Shown: in pieces, positions 42,924 to 51,109 of the stretch
Numbering within the stretch: the first letter of the stretch is position 1
How the letters are laid out: every line of letters begins with the position of its first letter
Assembly (NCBI GenBank): GCA_023231115.1
Contig: JALNWA010000004.1
Span: forward strand, 11,289-75,288
Direction of reading: 5' to 3'
DNA: 64,000 nt
Source: Candidatus Altimarinota bacterium
Lineage (GTDB): Bacteria; Patescibacteriota; Gracilibacteria; UBA1369; LOWO2-01-FULL-3
Translations under genes and position numbers: made by a program
Notes under the pieces: generated by a model
Database searches by the model: none
Seen by the model: only the letters and a program-made list of their open reading frames with translations
Told to the model about the DNA's origin: nothing

Positions 42924-43783
42924 ACAAAAAAATATTTTCATTCTTAGCGGTAACAACACTTTTGTTATCCGCTTTTGGATGTACAACAAAAGCCATCAAC
43001 AAGGCACAAACTCCAATCACGACAAAGGCGATAATAGTCCCCCATCATCTACTTGTTGAAAATTATATCGACGATTTTTACAAACAAATTTCTGAAAAAA
43101 ATCCAAATGTTGAAAAAATAATTTTAATAAGTCCGAATCATTTTAATTACGGAAACCGCTATATACAGAGCACAACTTCACTACCGGACCAAAACGGAAA
43201 ACAAATAAATCTCTCAAAAGATGAAATTGCAAAACTTTCACAATCCGGTGCACTTTCAATCGAACCGATATATTTTGAAAAAGAACACGGCATCATTAAT
43301 CAAACAATTTTCACAAATAAATATTTTCCAAATGCAAAAATAATCCCGATTAGAATAAAAAACGGAACCACAAAAGATCGCTTGGATATGGCATTGAATG
43401 AACTTTCAAAAATAATAACTCCAAACACTTTAATAATAGTAAGTGCGGATTTCACACATTATACCGACGAAAAAATCGCCATAAAAAATGACGAAAAATT
43501 CATAAAATATTTTGAAAATTTAAAAAACAATTCGGAAATAAATTTTGATGAAATAAAAAAATTGGCAACGACAGAAAATGCAAAACAGGAAAATGAAAAC
43601 CTTGAAAATTACCCAGTTGCGCTTGATTCTCCTGAATCTCTATATTTGGACTTAAAACTCCTTCAAAAACAAAACGCCCTCACGTTCACCTTTTTCAAAA
43701 GAACATCCTCAGCATCACTTCTTGGCCTTAAGAACCCACTGGACAACACGAGCCATCTGTTTGGGGAATTCTTCACAAAATAA
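42911..43783 (+). CDS. MEMO-family (AmmeMemoRadiSam system B) lipoprotein
   Basis: 290 residues from the ATG at 42911. A lipoprotein signal (KIFSFLAVTTLLLSAFG, then Cys) precedes a MEMO-type domain: VPHHLLVENYIDDFYKQI, then ILISPNHFNYGNRY, then EKEHGIINQ and IVSADFTHYTDEKIA. These contain the His, Asp and Cys-pocket positions seen in MEMO and extradiol-dioxygenase-like folds. MEMO homologues are normally cytosolic and often genetically linked to a radical SAM protein (AmmeMemoRadiSam); here the protein is membrane-anchored and no such neighbour exists. Role unknown. Confidence 0.88.
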   Translation: MVGINKKIFSFLAVTTLLLSAFGCTTKAINKAQTPITTKAIIVPHHLLVENYIDDFYKQISEKNPNVEKIILISPNHFNYGNRYIQSTTSLPDQNGKQINLSKDEIAKLSQSGALSIEPIYFEKEHGIINQTIFTNKYFPNAKIIPIRIKNGTTKDRLDMALNELSKIITPNTLIIVSADFTHYTDEKIAIKNDEKFIKYFENLKNNSEINFDEIKKLATTENAKQENENLENYPVALDSPESLYLDLKLLQKQNALTFTFFKRTSSASLLGLKNPLDNTSHLFGEFFTK

Positions 43784-43825
43784 ACAAAATCTGCTACCAT
43801 CTCAAAAGTAAATAAATTTTGAACG

Positions 43826-44995
43826 ATGGATTTATACGCATTTGAACTCGGTCGCAAAAAAGAGCTTTGTCTTGCAGAACTTTTGGCGGTACTCGGCGAA
43901 GAAAATTTAGTCGAAAAAAATTTGGACACAGCAATTTTTAGACTTAACGAAACGCAAACAAAAAATCTTCAAGGATTACAAAACTCACTTGGTGGCACAA
44001 TAAAAATTGTAGAAATTTTTGCAGAAGGAAATCAAATAAAAGAAACTGTAAAAAAATATTTAGAAGAAAATTTCAAAGACATAACAGGCAAAATCCCCTT
44101 CTCCGTAACAATATTAAGCCAAAAAAATCCCGACGAAGTGTTAATCAAAACACTTTTAATATCTTCGAAAAAAATTCTTAAAGAGCTCGGACTAAACAGC
44201 AGATTCGTAAATCAAAATTCTAAAAACACAAAACCATCCACAATTTATAAAGCACGAGTCGTTGAAAAAGGCGTAGATATAAACATAATCTACGGCATAA
44301 AAAACACATACATCGGAAAAACAGTGGCAATCCAAAACATCGACGCATATTCATTACGCGATTTTGACAGACCAAAACGCGATGCAAAAGTCGGAATGCT
44401 ACCGCCAAAACTCGCACAAATAATGATAAATTTAGCGCTTCCACAAGCCAAAGAAAAAGAAACAATTTACGATCCATTTTGCGGAACCGGAGTAATTCCA
44501 ATGGAAGGACTTTTACTCGGATATGATGTGATCGGCTCAGACATAGACTCCAGAATGGTTGAGTACACGCAAGAAAACTGTGATTGGTTAATCAAAACTT
44601 TCAAACTTGAAAAACCACCGACTTTTCGAACTTTCAAAAATGACGCAAGATTTTTAGCAAAAACAGACCTTCCGGAAAAGATAACAGCGATAGTGACAGA
44701 AGGTTATCTTGGCCCAGCGCTGACAAAATTCCCAACCGAAGAAGAACAAGAAAAAACATTCAGAGAACTTGCAAATTTGCATTTAAATTGGCTAAAACAA
44801 GTCCATACTCTAACACCAAAAGACGTGAGAATTGTTACATGTCTTACTGCCTTCAAAAAAAGCACATCGATTATACATTTTCCTCGATTTAAAGAACTCG
44901 CAAACCTTGCCGGCTACAAAATCGAAAACACTTATTCATACGATCGTGAAGACCAAATCGTCGTTCGCGACATAGTGATTTTAACGAAAATTTAA
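43826..44995 (+). CDS. Trm11-like RNA (guanine-N2) methyltransferase family protein
   Basis: 389 residues. A THUMP-like N-terminal region is followed by a Rossmann methyltransferase core with DPFCGTGVIPMEGLLLGYD and VIGSDIDSRMVEYTQENC, typical of UPF0020/Trm11 proteins that modify tRNA or rRNA guanines. The catalytic (D/N)PPY motif is not present in its usual form; VTEGYLGPAL occupies that position, so activity or target may be altered. It is the first gene of a three-gene run (with DedA and the glycosyltransferase). Confidence 0.8.
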   Translation: MDLYAFELGRKKELCLAELLAVLGEENLVEKNLDTAIFRLNETQTKNLQGLQNSLGGTIKIVEIFAEGNQIKETVKKYLEENFKDITGKIPFSVTILSQKNPDEVLIKTLLISSKKILKELGLNSRFVNQNSKNTKPSTIYKARVVEKGVDINIIYGIKNTYIGKTVAIQNIDAYSLRDFDRPKRDAKVGMLPPKLAQIMINLALPQAKEKETIYDPFCGTGVIPMEGLLLGYDVIGSDIDSRMVEYTQENCDWLIKTFKLEKPPTFRTFKNDARFLAKTDLPEKITAIVTEGYLGPALTKFPTEEEQEKTFRELANLHLNWLKQVHTLTPKDVRIVTCLTAFKKSTSIIHFPRFKELANLAGYKIENTYSYDREDQIVVRDIVILTKI

Positions 44996-44996
44996 A

Positions 44997-45602
44997 ATGC
45001 TGGAAAACGCACAAGAAGGAATAATTCAGCTTCTCCTCACGTACAGATACCTAATACTTCTACCAATTTCCATAGTTGAAGGCCCAATAATAACCGTAAT
45101 TGCAGGTTTTTTTGCGGTAACAGGCTTATTTAACCCATTTATAATATATGGAATAGTCATTTTAGGAGACCTGATGGGAGACACTTTAGCGTATTCCATC
45201 GGGAGATTTGGGGGACATCATCTGCTAAAAACCAAATTTGGACATTTTATTGGAGTCACGCCGGAAAAACTCGAAGAAGCAAAAGATAAATTTCAAAAAC
45301 ATCACAGAAAAACGATTATCTTTTCGAAAATATTTCACGGTTTTGGAATTACAGGACTTACCGCAGCCGGAGTATTAAAAATTAATTATTTAAAATATCT
45401 GACAACCTGCCTATTTGTAAGTATAATCCAGTCTGCGATGTTTCTTCTGATTGGATTATTATTCGGCTCAGCATATCAAACTTTAGGACAATACATCGAT
45501 TATTTCGCAGCAACTACAATCACAATCGGAAGTTGCGTAGTTATATTTTTAATCGTAAGAAACAAATTTAAAGCAAAAAAAAATGAAAATAATAATAGTT
45601 AA
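44997..45602 (+). CDS. DedA/SNARE-associated family membrane protein
   Basis: 201 residues, five to six membrane helices. Family motifs: PIITVIAGFFAVTGLFNPF, GDLMGDTLAYSIGRFGG (the acidic residue of the conserved GD), and FHGFGITGLTAAGVLKINYLKY. DedA/VTT proteins are lipid scramblases or transporters needed for membrane homeostasis. It starts 1 base after the preceding gene's stop and overlaps the next gene by 20 bases. Confidence 0.92.
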   Translation: MLENAQEGIIQLLLTYRYLILLPISIVEGPIITVIAGFFAVTGLFNPFIIYGIVILGDLMGDTLAYSIGRFGGHHLLKTKFGHFIGVTPEKLEEAKDKFQKHHRKTIIFSKIFHGFGITGLTAAGVLKINYLKYLTTCLFVSIIQSAMFLLIGLLFGSAYQTLGQYIDYFAATTITIGSCVVIFLIVRNKFKAKKNENNNS

Positions 45603-46758
45603 TGATACTTATCATCCTCACGTAAACGGATGTTCCGTATTCTCACAAAGATTTGTGCACTATTTAAAAGAAAGAGGCCACGATATCACTGTAATTGGCC
45701 CTGCATTGGAGTTTAAAAATTCAAAAAGAGAAGTGAATGGCGTTAAAGTCTACGGAGTCAAAACATCTTCACTCTTTTTCAAAAATGATTGGGGCTTCAG
45801 ATACGCTATTCCATGGTTTAATAAAAAATATATCAGACAAATTTTCGACGAAGTTAAACCTGATTTATTGCATACACAAAGCCACTTCCCTATTTCAAGA
45901 AATGTAATAGACGTCGCGATAGAAAAAAACATTCCGTTAATGGGCACAAATCATTTTATGGCTGAAAACCTTGTACATTATCTTCCCGGTCCAGAAATTT
46001 TCAGAAAATGGCTTCAAGAATGGCTATATAAAGACTTTGCAAAAATATTCAATAAACTTCAAAAAATCACAACACCGACGGCAACAGCGGCAAAATTGAT
46101 TCAAAAAAGAATAAAACAGCCGGTTCAAGTCATTTCAAATGGCATTGATTTGAAAATTTTCAATCAAAATCTAGAAAAAAAAGAAGAGCTTAATGAAAAA
46201 TATAACATTCCAAAAAACACACCAAATTTGTATTACGTCGGCCGTTTAGACAAAGAAAAAAATCTTGATATGGTCATAAAATCAGCGGCTATCGCAATGC
46301 AAAAAGTACCATTTCACCTCACACTAACAGGACATGGCGACGAAAAAGAAAATTTAAAAAAACTGGCAAAAGACTTAGAAATTTCGGACCACGTGACTTT
46401 TACAGGCTTTGTAAGCAACGAAGATTTGCCTTATCTTTATAAACTTGCAGATTGTTTTGTAATGGCTGGAACAGCAGAACTTCAAAGCCTTGTTACAATG
46501 GAAGCAATGGCTACAGGCCTTCCTGTTCTTGGCGTAAATGCCATGGCGATACCGGAATTGGTCCACAATGGGGAAAATGGGTTTCTATTCGAATTTGGTG
46601 AAGTGGAAGACCTTGCCGACAAAATGGTAAAGATATTCCAAAACGAAAAAATGAGGAAAGAAATGAGCGAAAAAAGCCTTAGCATAATAGAAAAACACGA
46701 CATCGAAAAAACCCTTGATGAATTTGAAGAGATTTACAAAGAACTAAAAACAGTTTAA
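45583..46758 (+). CDS. GT4-family glycosyltransferase (diacylglycerol glucosyltransferase-like)
   Basis: 391 residues, two Rossmann domains (GT-B). It starts MKIIIVNDTYHPHVNGCSVF, with HTQSHFPISRNVIDVA and GTNHFMAENLVHYLPG. The C-terminal domain has YVGRLDKEKNLDMVIKSA and the nucleotide-sugar EX7E motif AELQSLVTMEAMATGLPVLG. The pattern fits transferases that glucosylate diacylglycerol or phosphatidylinositol. Next to DedA, it probably belongs to membrane lipid synthesis. Confidence 0.92.
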   Translation: MKIIIVNDTYHPHVNGCSVFSQRFVHYLKERGHDITVIGPALEFKNSKREVNGVKVYGVKTSSLFFKNDWGFRYAIPWFNKKYIRQIFDEVKPDLLHTQSHFPISRNVIDVAIEKNIPLMGTNHFMAENLVHYLPGPEIFRKWLQEWLYKDFAKIFNKLQKITTPTATAAKLIQKRIKQPVQVISNGIDLKIFNQNLEKKEELNEKYNIPKNTPNLYYVGRLDKEKNLDMVIKSAAIAMQKVPFHLTLTGHGDEKENLKKLAKDLEISDHVTFTGFVSNEDLPYLYKLADCFVMAGTAELQSLVTMEAMATGLPVLGVNAMAIPELVHNGENGFLFEFGEVEDLADKMVKIFQNEKMRKEMSEKSLSIIEKHDIEKTLDEFEEIYKELKTV

Positions 46759-46771
46759 TCCGAAAATTATA

Positions 46772-46800
46772 TTGAAAAGGTAGCGACACTTGCGTATATT
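46772..46800 (+). promoter_or_regulatory. Sigma70-type promoter of tRNA-Asn
   Basis: TTGAAA (46772-46777), exactly 17 bases, TATATT (46795-46800); predicted start about 46807, some 30 bases before the mature tRNA. Confidence 0.65.
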
Positions 46801-46837
46801 AGCCCTGTTCAGTTCAAGTTTATCGCATTACTCACGT

Positions 46838-46912
46838 TCCCGGGTGGCGCAGTGGTAGCGCAGCTCGCTGTTAACGAGTTGGTCGTCGGTTCGAATCCGA
46901 CCCTGGGAGCCA
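46838..46912 (+). tRNA. tRNA-Asn (anticodon GTT)
   Basis: 75 nt with encoded CCA. The acceptor stem TCCCGGG/CCTGGGA closes with one G-T pair. The D-arm is GCGC AGTGGTA GCGC, the anticodon arm GCTCG CTGTTAA CGAGT and the T-arm GTCGG TTCGAAT CCGAC. The next gene starts 16 bases after the CCA, so the two may share a transcript. Confidence 0.97.
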
Positions 46913-46928
46913 TTCTAATCACACACAT

Positions 46929-47246
46929 ATGGAACTACGAATAAACCCACTAGACGGATACGAACCTGTAAACGAAGGAATTGGCGGTTTTGTGGCTGAA
47001 TACCAAGATGGAGCTCCTCCTAGAGCTAGAGACAAAGATGGATATCTTCCTATAAACATGGGGGCGCGTGGACATAGACCGGGATATGATCCGGCATCTG
47101 GCAGTGCGACAGAAAAAGATACTGATCACGACAAGGAACCTAAAGCATCAGTGCCACCAAGCACAGCCGAAGAAAGACAGGCAGCTATCGCAAGAGAAAT
47201 AATTAGAAACGGGTTAAGAACTCAAGCTAGAGACATCACTCAATAA
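46929..47246 (+). CDS. Small hypothetical protein, downstream of tRNA-Asn
   Basis: 105 residues, disordered-looking and Gly/Pro/Asp-rich. Two similar short blocks occur: DGYEPVNEGIGG and DGYLPINMGARG. The C-terminal part is a charged helix (TAEERQAAIAREIIRNGL). No signal peptide or membrane helix; not recognised. It lies 16 bases after tRNA-Asn, probably transcribed with it, and its 3' end overlaps the convergent gene by 33 bases. Confidence 0.6.
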   Translation: MELRINPLDGYEPVNEGIGGFVAEYQDGAPPRARDKDGYLPINMGARGHRPGYDPASGSATEKDTDHDKEPKASVPPSTAEERQAAIAREIIRNGLRTQARDITQ

Positions 47247-48827
47247 TTGATTAGCGGAGGATCGCATTCTACAATATGCCTCAAAAATCTCTCCATTCAT
47301 TGTGACTGACGGAACTTCTTTTCTAAATCCCATAACTGCGATAGCCCCATCCAAACGAGAGAATTGATCTAAATATATTTCAAACAATCTTTGTCCATTG
47401 GCATTCAAAGATGAAATCATTTCTTTAGATAAGGATCCGTCTTCCATACCATAATAAAAAATCAAACAAATCTGCGAAAAAATATTTTTAACTATTGCCC
47501 CTACAGAAACCCACATCCGTAATATATAAATAGCCCCAGGTTTCCCTTCTATAAACCCAGCACCATACGACATATAGTTAAAAAAATCATTCAAAACCTT
47601 TAATGCCTCATCTATATAGCAGACAGAATATAAAATTCCTTCTTCCAAGGCTCCCAAGTCCAATAATGCGTTAGAAACATATCTCAATGTAGACATTCCT
47701 TTAGGATTAACCATCAATGCCCTTTTACACTCTTGTATCGCCTTTTCCTTATCACCAAGATCCGCAAAAATAGCAATTCTTTCGGTAATAATATGCAAAG
47801 GCAAAACATCCGAATCATCGGGAGAATCTATCTGTTCGGATAATTTTAATTTTTCTTCATCGCTGACTTTATCATTTTCCATCGTCCAAAAAGCAAAAAT
47901 ATCAATCAACCCGTCATCCAAAGTTGAGACTACAACATTCGGAGGAATATTCATTTTATATGCTTCAACATTATTATTGACCTTAAGCCTGAATCTACGA
48001 ATATCCCCATTTTGAAGTCTTTTTAAATCAGGCAACATATTTTCCTGATTTCCATAAAATCCTTCAGGAACAGGAACACAACAAACTCTCGCCGCAGGAT
48101 CAAAGAAATATGTATTATTCTCTGCATCAACAGCAAAAAAAGTAATATGTCCTTCACCACCAAAAACATTATGAAGACTTCTTGCCATAAAAGCATTCAA
48201 TCCCAATTCCTTTATCCAATAAGCCTCCTGCACCGCCATTCCGCTACAAGAACGCAAAGAACTTTGCACAACATCATCAACACTATAATTATCAGGAAAA
48301 TTCACCCTTGCAGGATCAAACATCGCAGGTTTATATCCCATCATTCCGGCGAAAATCGCATCAAAGCATTCCACTTCATATTTAGCCAATTCACTAAGAT
48401 TTCCGGATTCTCTTAATTCTTGGAGTTTTACCTTTCTTTCCTCTATTTTCAAAAAATCTCTCTGAAGCATAGGAGTAGAAGGAAGAGGATTTCCGGTATC
48501 TGCCGCACATTGTTTGTCCCTGCCCTTGGGCAATCTTTCATCACATTCAGCCTCTGTCGGCTGAGAAATATCATATATTTTTCTAATTCCATCCTTAATC
48601 AAAGCTCGTAAAATATCCGGAAGATCAGCATCCTTCATTCCCTCAAGACTAATATCGCTTCCCGCGATGTCACGTGCGAAAACATCAAGCCATAATCTTT
48701 GCGCAGATATATCAGGTTTATCTTCTGGTAACATAATTTTAGATAAATTGGTGACAGATACTATCCCGAAACTTGATAGAGCGCAAACACAAATTAGCTC
48801 AATCCCCCAATCCAAAGTTCTGAACAT
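47214..48827 (-). CDS. Membrane-anchored hypothetical protein with transglutaminase-like pattern and helical repeats
   Basis: 537 residues from the ATG at 48827; an ATG at 48875 would extend it through a tRNA-like repeat and is not preferred. The N-terminus is a hydrophobic anchor (ELICVCALSSFGIVSV). Near residue 200 a Cys-His-Asp pattern appears: RSCSGMAVQEAYWIKELGLN, then GEGHITFFAVDAENNTYFFD, typical of transglutaminase-like folds. The C-terminal 250 residues look like TPR-type helices. Function unknown; possibly a membrane-linked peptidase or crosslinking enzyme. Confidence 0.78.
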   Translation of the reverse strand: MFRTLDWGIELICVCALSSFGIVSVTNLSKIMLPEDKPDISAQRLWLDVFARDIAGSDISLEGMKDADLPDILRALIKDGIRKIYDISQPTEAECDERLPKGRDKQCAADTGNPLPSTPMLQRDFLKIEERKVKLQELRESGNLSELAKYEVECFDAIFAGMMGYKPAMFDPARVNFPDNYSVDDVVQSSLRSCSGMAVQEAYWIKELGLNAFMARSLHNVFGGEGHITFFAVDAENNTYFFDPAARVCCVPVPEGFYGNQENMLPDLKRLQNGDIRRFRLKVNNNVEAYKMNIPPNVVVSTLDDGLIDIFAFWTMENDKVSDEEKLKLSEQIDSPDDSDVLPLHIITERIAIFADLGDKEKAIQECKRALMVNPKGMSTLRYVSNALLDLGALEEGILYSVCYIDEALKVLNDFFNYMSYGAGFIEGKPGAIYILRMWVSVGAIVKNIFSQICLIFYYGMEDGSLSKEMISSLNANGQRLFEIYLDQFSRLDGAIAVMGFRKEVPSVTMNGEIFEAYCRMRSSANQLLSDVSSLSS

Positions 48828-48828
48828 G

Positions 48829-48848
48829 TCCACTAGCGGGAGCCATTT
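48829..48848 (+). repeat. Possible degenerate copy of the tRNA-Asn 3' end
   Basis: CCACTAGCGGGAGCCATTTT shares GGGAGCCATT with the end of tRNA-Asn and has an ACTAG like the R1-R5 repeats. GTTC.GAA just upstream recalls a T-loop. It is weak: GGGAGCCATT also occurs by chance at 34156-34165 inside the permease gene. Confidence 0.3.
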
Positions 48849-48864
48849 TGAAAAGTAACAACAT

Positions 48865-49749
48865 CTATAACTCATTCACAGCCTTTTGTGTTTTTTCGAC
48901 CACACCGGCAACTTCTTTACTCTCATCCGGTTCAATTTTTTTAATAAACCTTACATAAAACTTATCCTCAGAATTACTATGGACACGAGATTCTTCCGGG
49001 ACAGTATTTGGAAAAATATTGTATTTTTTCCCTATGCAAAGCGAAGGATCTCCATCTAAAATTCGATTCAATTTCTCTTCCTCTTCTTTGCCATCAGGAA
49101 CAAATCCATTATTAAGAAGCCAAAAAATCAAATCCAATTGTCCGGCATCCAATACAAGAGCTGTCGACTTTTGGTTTTCAGTGGATTCTTGTTTAACAAA
49201 CTCCTCCATCCCACCAAGAATCATATCTCCAAATTTTTGCCTACGAAATTCCGGACTCACAAATCTATGCGGAATCCTAAAATTTTTACCCACATTTTTA
49301 ATAATCATCTCCGCAACCAAATCAGCACCTTTTGATGAAATCGAATTTGCCCTCATTTCCTTGAGAGTATAATTTCTATAATCTCCTCTAGCCAAAACTA
49401 CTTGAAAAGAATCATCCGGCTCCTCTCGTGAATTGACTTCGTATTTAAAAAATTTCATACAAACAAGAGTCAATGGCACATCTTCATCCACCAACTCACT
49501 GGAAATAAGCACCGCTTCACTCCTAATAATGCTATTAGGTTCAATCTCCGTCATCTCAGGATCCCCGGAACTTTTTATGGATTTATAAACTTCCGAAGCT
49601 CTTTTCGTCGATTCACAAATTCTAGCCTTCAAAGCTTCTTTATCTTTTATTGGCAATCTCTCTATGTCGACCTGTTGTTCCTGTGGCAAAGTTCTCCCTT
49701 CATACAGAGACATAACATCCTGAAAACTTCTACCCTTTAAAACATCCAT
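48865..49749 (-). CDS. Hypothetical protein, possible GNAT-like acyltransferase
   Basis: 294 residues, no signal peptide. The centre has a GNAT-like coenzyme-A-binding pattern (PHRFVSPEFRRQKFGDMILG, R/Q-x-x-F/G-D type) and a following LVLDAGQLDLIFWLLNNGF, typical of the last GNAT strands. The N- and C-terminal parts are not recognised. It lies just upstream of the transglutaminase-like gene (37 bases before its preferred start) and may be co-transcribed with it. The acyltransferase call is tentative. Confidence 0.7.
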   Translation of the reverse strand: MDVLKGRSFQDVMSLYEGRTLPQEQQVDIERLPIKDKEALKARICESTKRASEVYKSIKSSGDPEMTEIEPNSIIRSEAVLISSELVDEDVPLTLVCMKFFKYEVNSREEPDDSFQVVLARGDYRNYTLKEMRANSISSKGADLVAEMIIKNVGKNFRIPHRFVSPEFRRQKFGDMILGGMEEFVKQESTENQKSTALVLDAGQLDLIFWLLNNGFVPDGKEEEEKLNRILDGDPSLCIGKKYNIFPNTVPEESRVHSNSEDKFYVRFIKKIEPDESKEVAGVVEKTQKAVNEL

Positions 49750-49858
49750 AAATAATAATTAATCTTATCATTATAACACAAAACAAGGATATCTCAAACT
49801 ACATACAAAGAAGATAATCAAGCTCCTGCACACTCTCGATTATAAAAGTTTTTTCAGG

Positions 49859-49887
49859 TAGACTCCACAATGACCAAGTACTATAAT
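49859..49887 (+). promoter_or_regulatory. Candidate promoter of the adenosine-deaminase-like gene
   Basis: TAGACT (49859-49864), 17 bases, consensus TATAAT (49882-49887), 27 bases before the ATG at 49914. Confidence 0.5.
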
Positions 49888-49913
49888 AAAAAACCATTTA
49901 ATAACCTTTATTT

Positions 49914-51035
49914 ATGGCAGAAATACAACAACCAGAAAATTCGGAACACACATCAGGACACACAATAGACAGACGCACATTTATTGCAGGATCGGTAGCC
50001 CTCGCAGGATCTACATTAATAAACAAAGACGGACTCGCAACAGAGAAAGAAGTCCCTTTGGCAGACATCCACGTCCACAGCGACTGCAGTCACTCGGCGA
50101 ATAGCATACAAGCAAGAGCGCAGGAGTTCGACATCCCTGCATTCAAAGGAAAAACCGTTGAAGAAGTATCCAGAATTATTTACCCACCAGAAGGGTCAGA
50201 TTGGAACACTTGGTACAAACATTTACAACAAGTGAGATTGGCCTACGTTTCACCAAAAGCAATCGGAGCTTTGATTGAAGACGTCATCCGTGATGCGGCG
50301 AAAAATAATGTAAATTTTTTGGAATTGCGCGTAAGTTTGATTTCAACAGTAGATGCGATGCTTAAAAATCAAGGAATCACAAGCCAAAACAACCCTCAAT
50401 ATTGGGAAGCGGCAAAAAAAGTATTTGATCAAATTTTGGAAGCCCTTGAAAGAACAAAAAAAACGACAGGAATAAAAACTGACTTGGTGATGAGCGTTTC
50501 ATGCCAAAAAAAATATGAAGTATATGTGGATGAATTGATGCGTTTATGCAAAGACCACAAAAAACATATCGTTGGAATTGATCTTACAAATGAATTGGAC
50601 AATCCTGCTTCTCATTATAGAAAACAAGTTGAAGGCATACGCGGAGATATACAAGGTCTTACAATTCACTGCATGGAAACACAAGGACCAGAAAGAGGAT
50701 GGGATGCTTTAACTTTAAATCCGGATAGAATTGGCCACGGCATACGAGCAATAGAAGATCCTAAATTGGTAGAAGAATTAATTTCAAGAGGAATCCCGCT
50801 CGAAATGTGCGTCAGAAGTAATTTAGTCACGGGCGTAGTCGGAAATATCGCCGACCACCCGATGCCAAGATTGCATAAGGCAGGGGTAAAACTAACTATC
50901 GGTTCAGACGGATGCAACGACGGATCAACCCTGTTGGATAATTACGAAATGATACAGAAAGCATTCGGCTTTACAGCTCAAGACATGGCAGGATTCAGAA
51001 AAAACAGTTTCGAAGCCTTGTTTAGGAAGAAATAA
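49914..51035 (+). CDS. Exported adenosine-deaminase-like protein (Tat-type signal)
   Basis: 373 residues. Residues 19-36 form a Tat-like signal (DRRTFIAGSVALAGSTLI). The metal-dependent deaminase barrel follows: DIHVHSD (H53, H55), LTIHCMET (metal His and catalytic Glu), DRIGHGIRA (His) and GSDGCNDG (catalytic Asp), with the substrate CVRSN motif. All catalytic positions of adenosine deaminase are present. It would act outside the cytoplasmic membrane, deaminating adenosine or a related compound, which fits salvage of environmental nucleosides. No export machinery is in the window. Confidence 0.9.
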   Translation: MAEIQQPENSEHTSGHTIDRRTFIAGSVALAGSTLINKDGLATEKEVPLADIHVHSDCSHSANSIQARAQEFDIPAFKGKTVEEVSRIIYPPEGSDWNTWYKHLQQVRLAYVSPKAIGALIEDVIRDAAKNNVNFLELRVSLISTVDAMLKNQGITSQNNPQYWEAAKKVFDQILEALERTKKTTGIKTDLVMSVSCQKKYEVYVDELMRLCKDHKKHIVGIDLTNELDNPASHYRKQVEGIRGDIQGLTIHCMETQGPERGWDALTLNPDRIGHGIRAIEDPKLVEELISRGIPLEMCVRSNLVTGVVGNIADHPMPRLHKAGVKLTIGSDGCNDGSTLLDNYEMIQKAFGFTAQDMAGFRKNSFEALFRKK

Positions 51036-51109
51036 TTTGGGTTTGAACAAAAACAGTATATTTTTTATTAAATAAAACTATAATAAAAATAATTTATTAA
51101 ATAAAAAAT

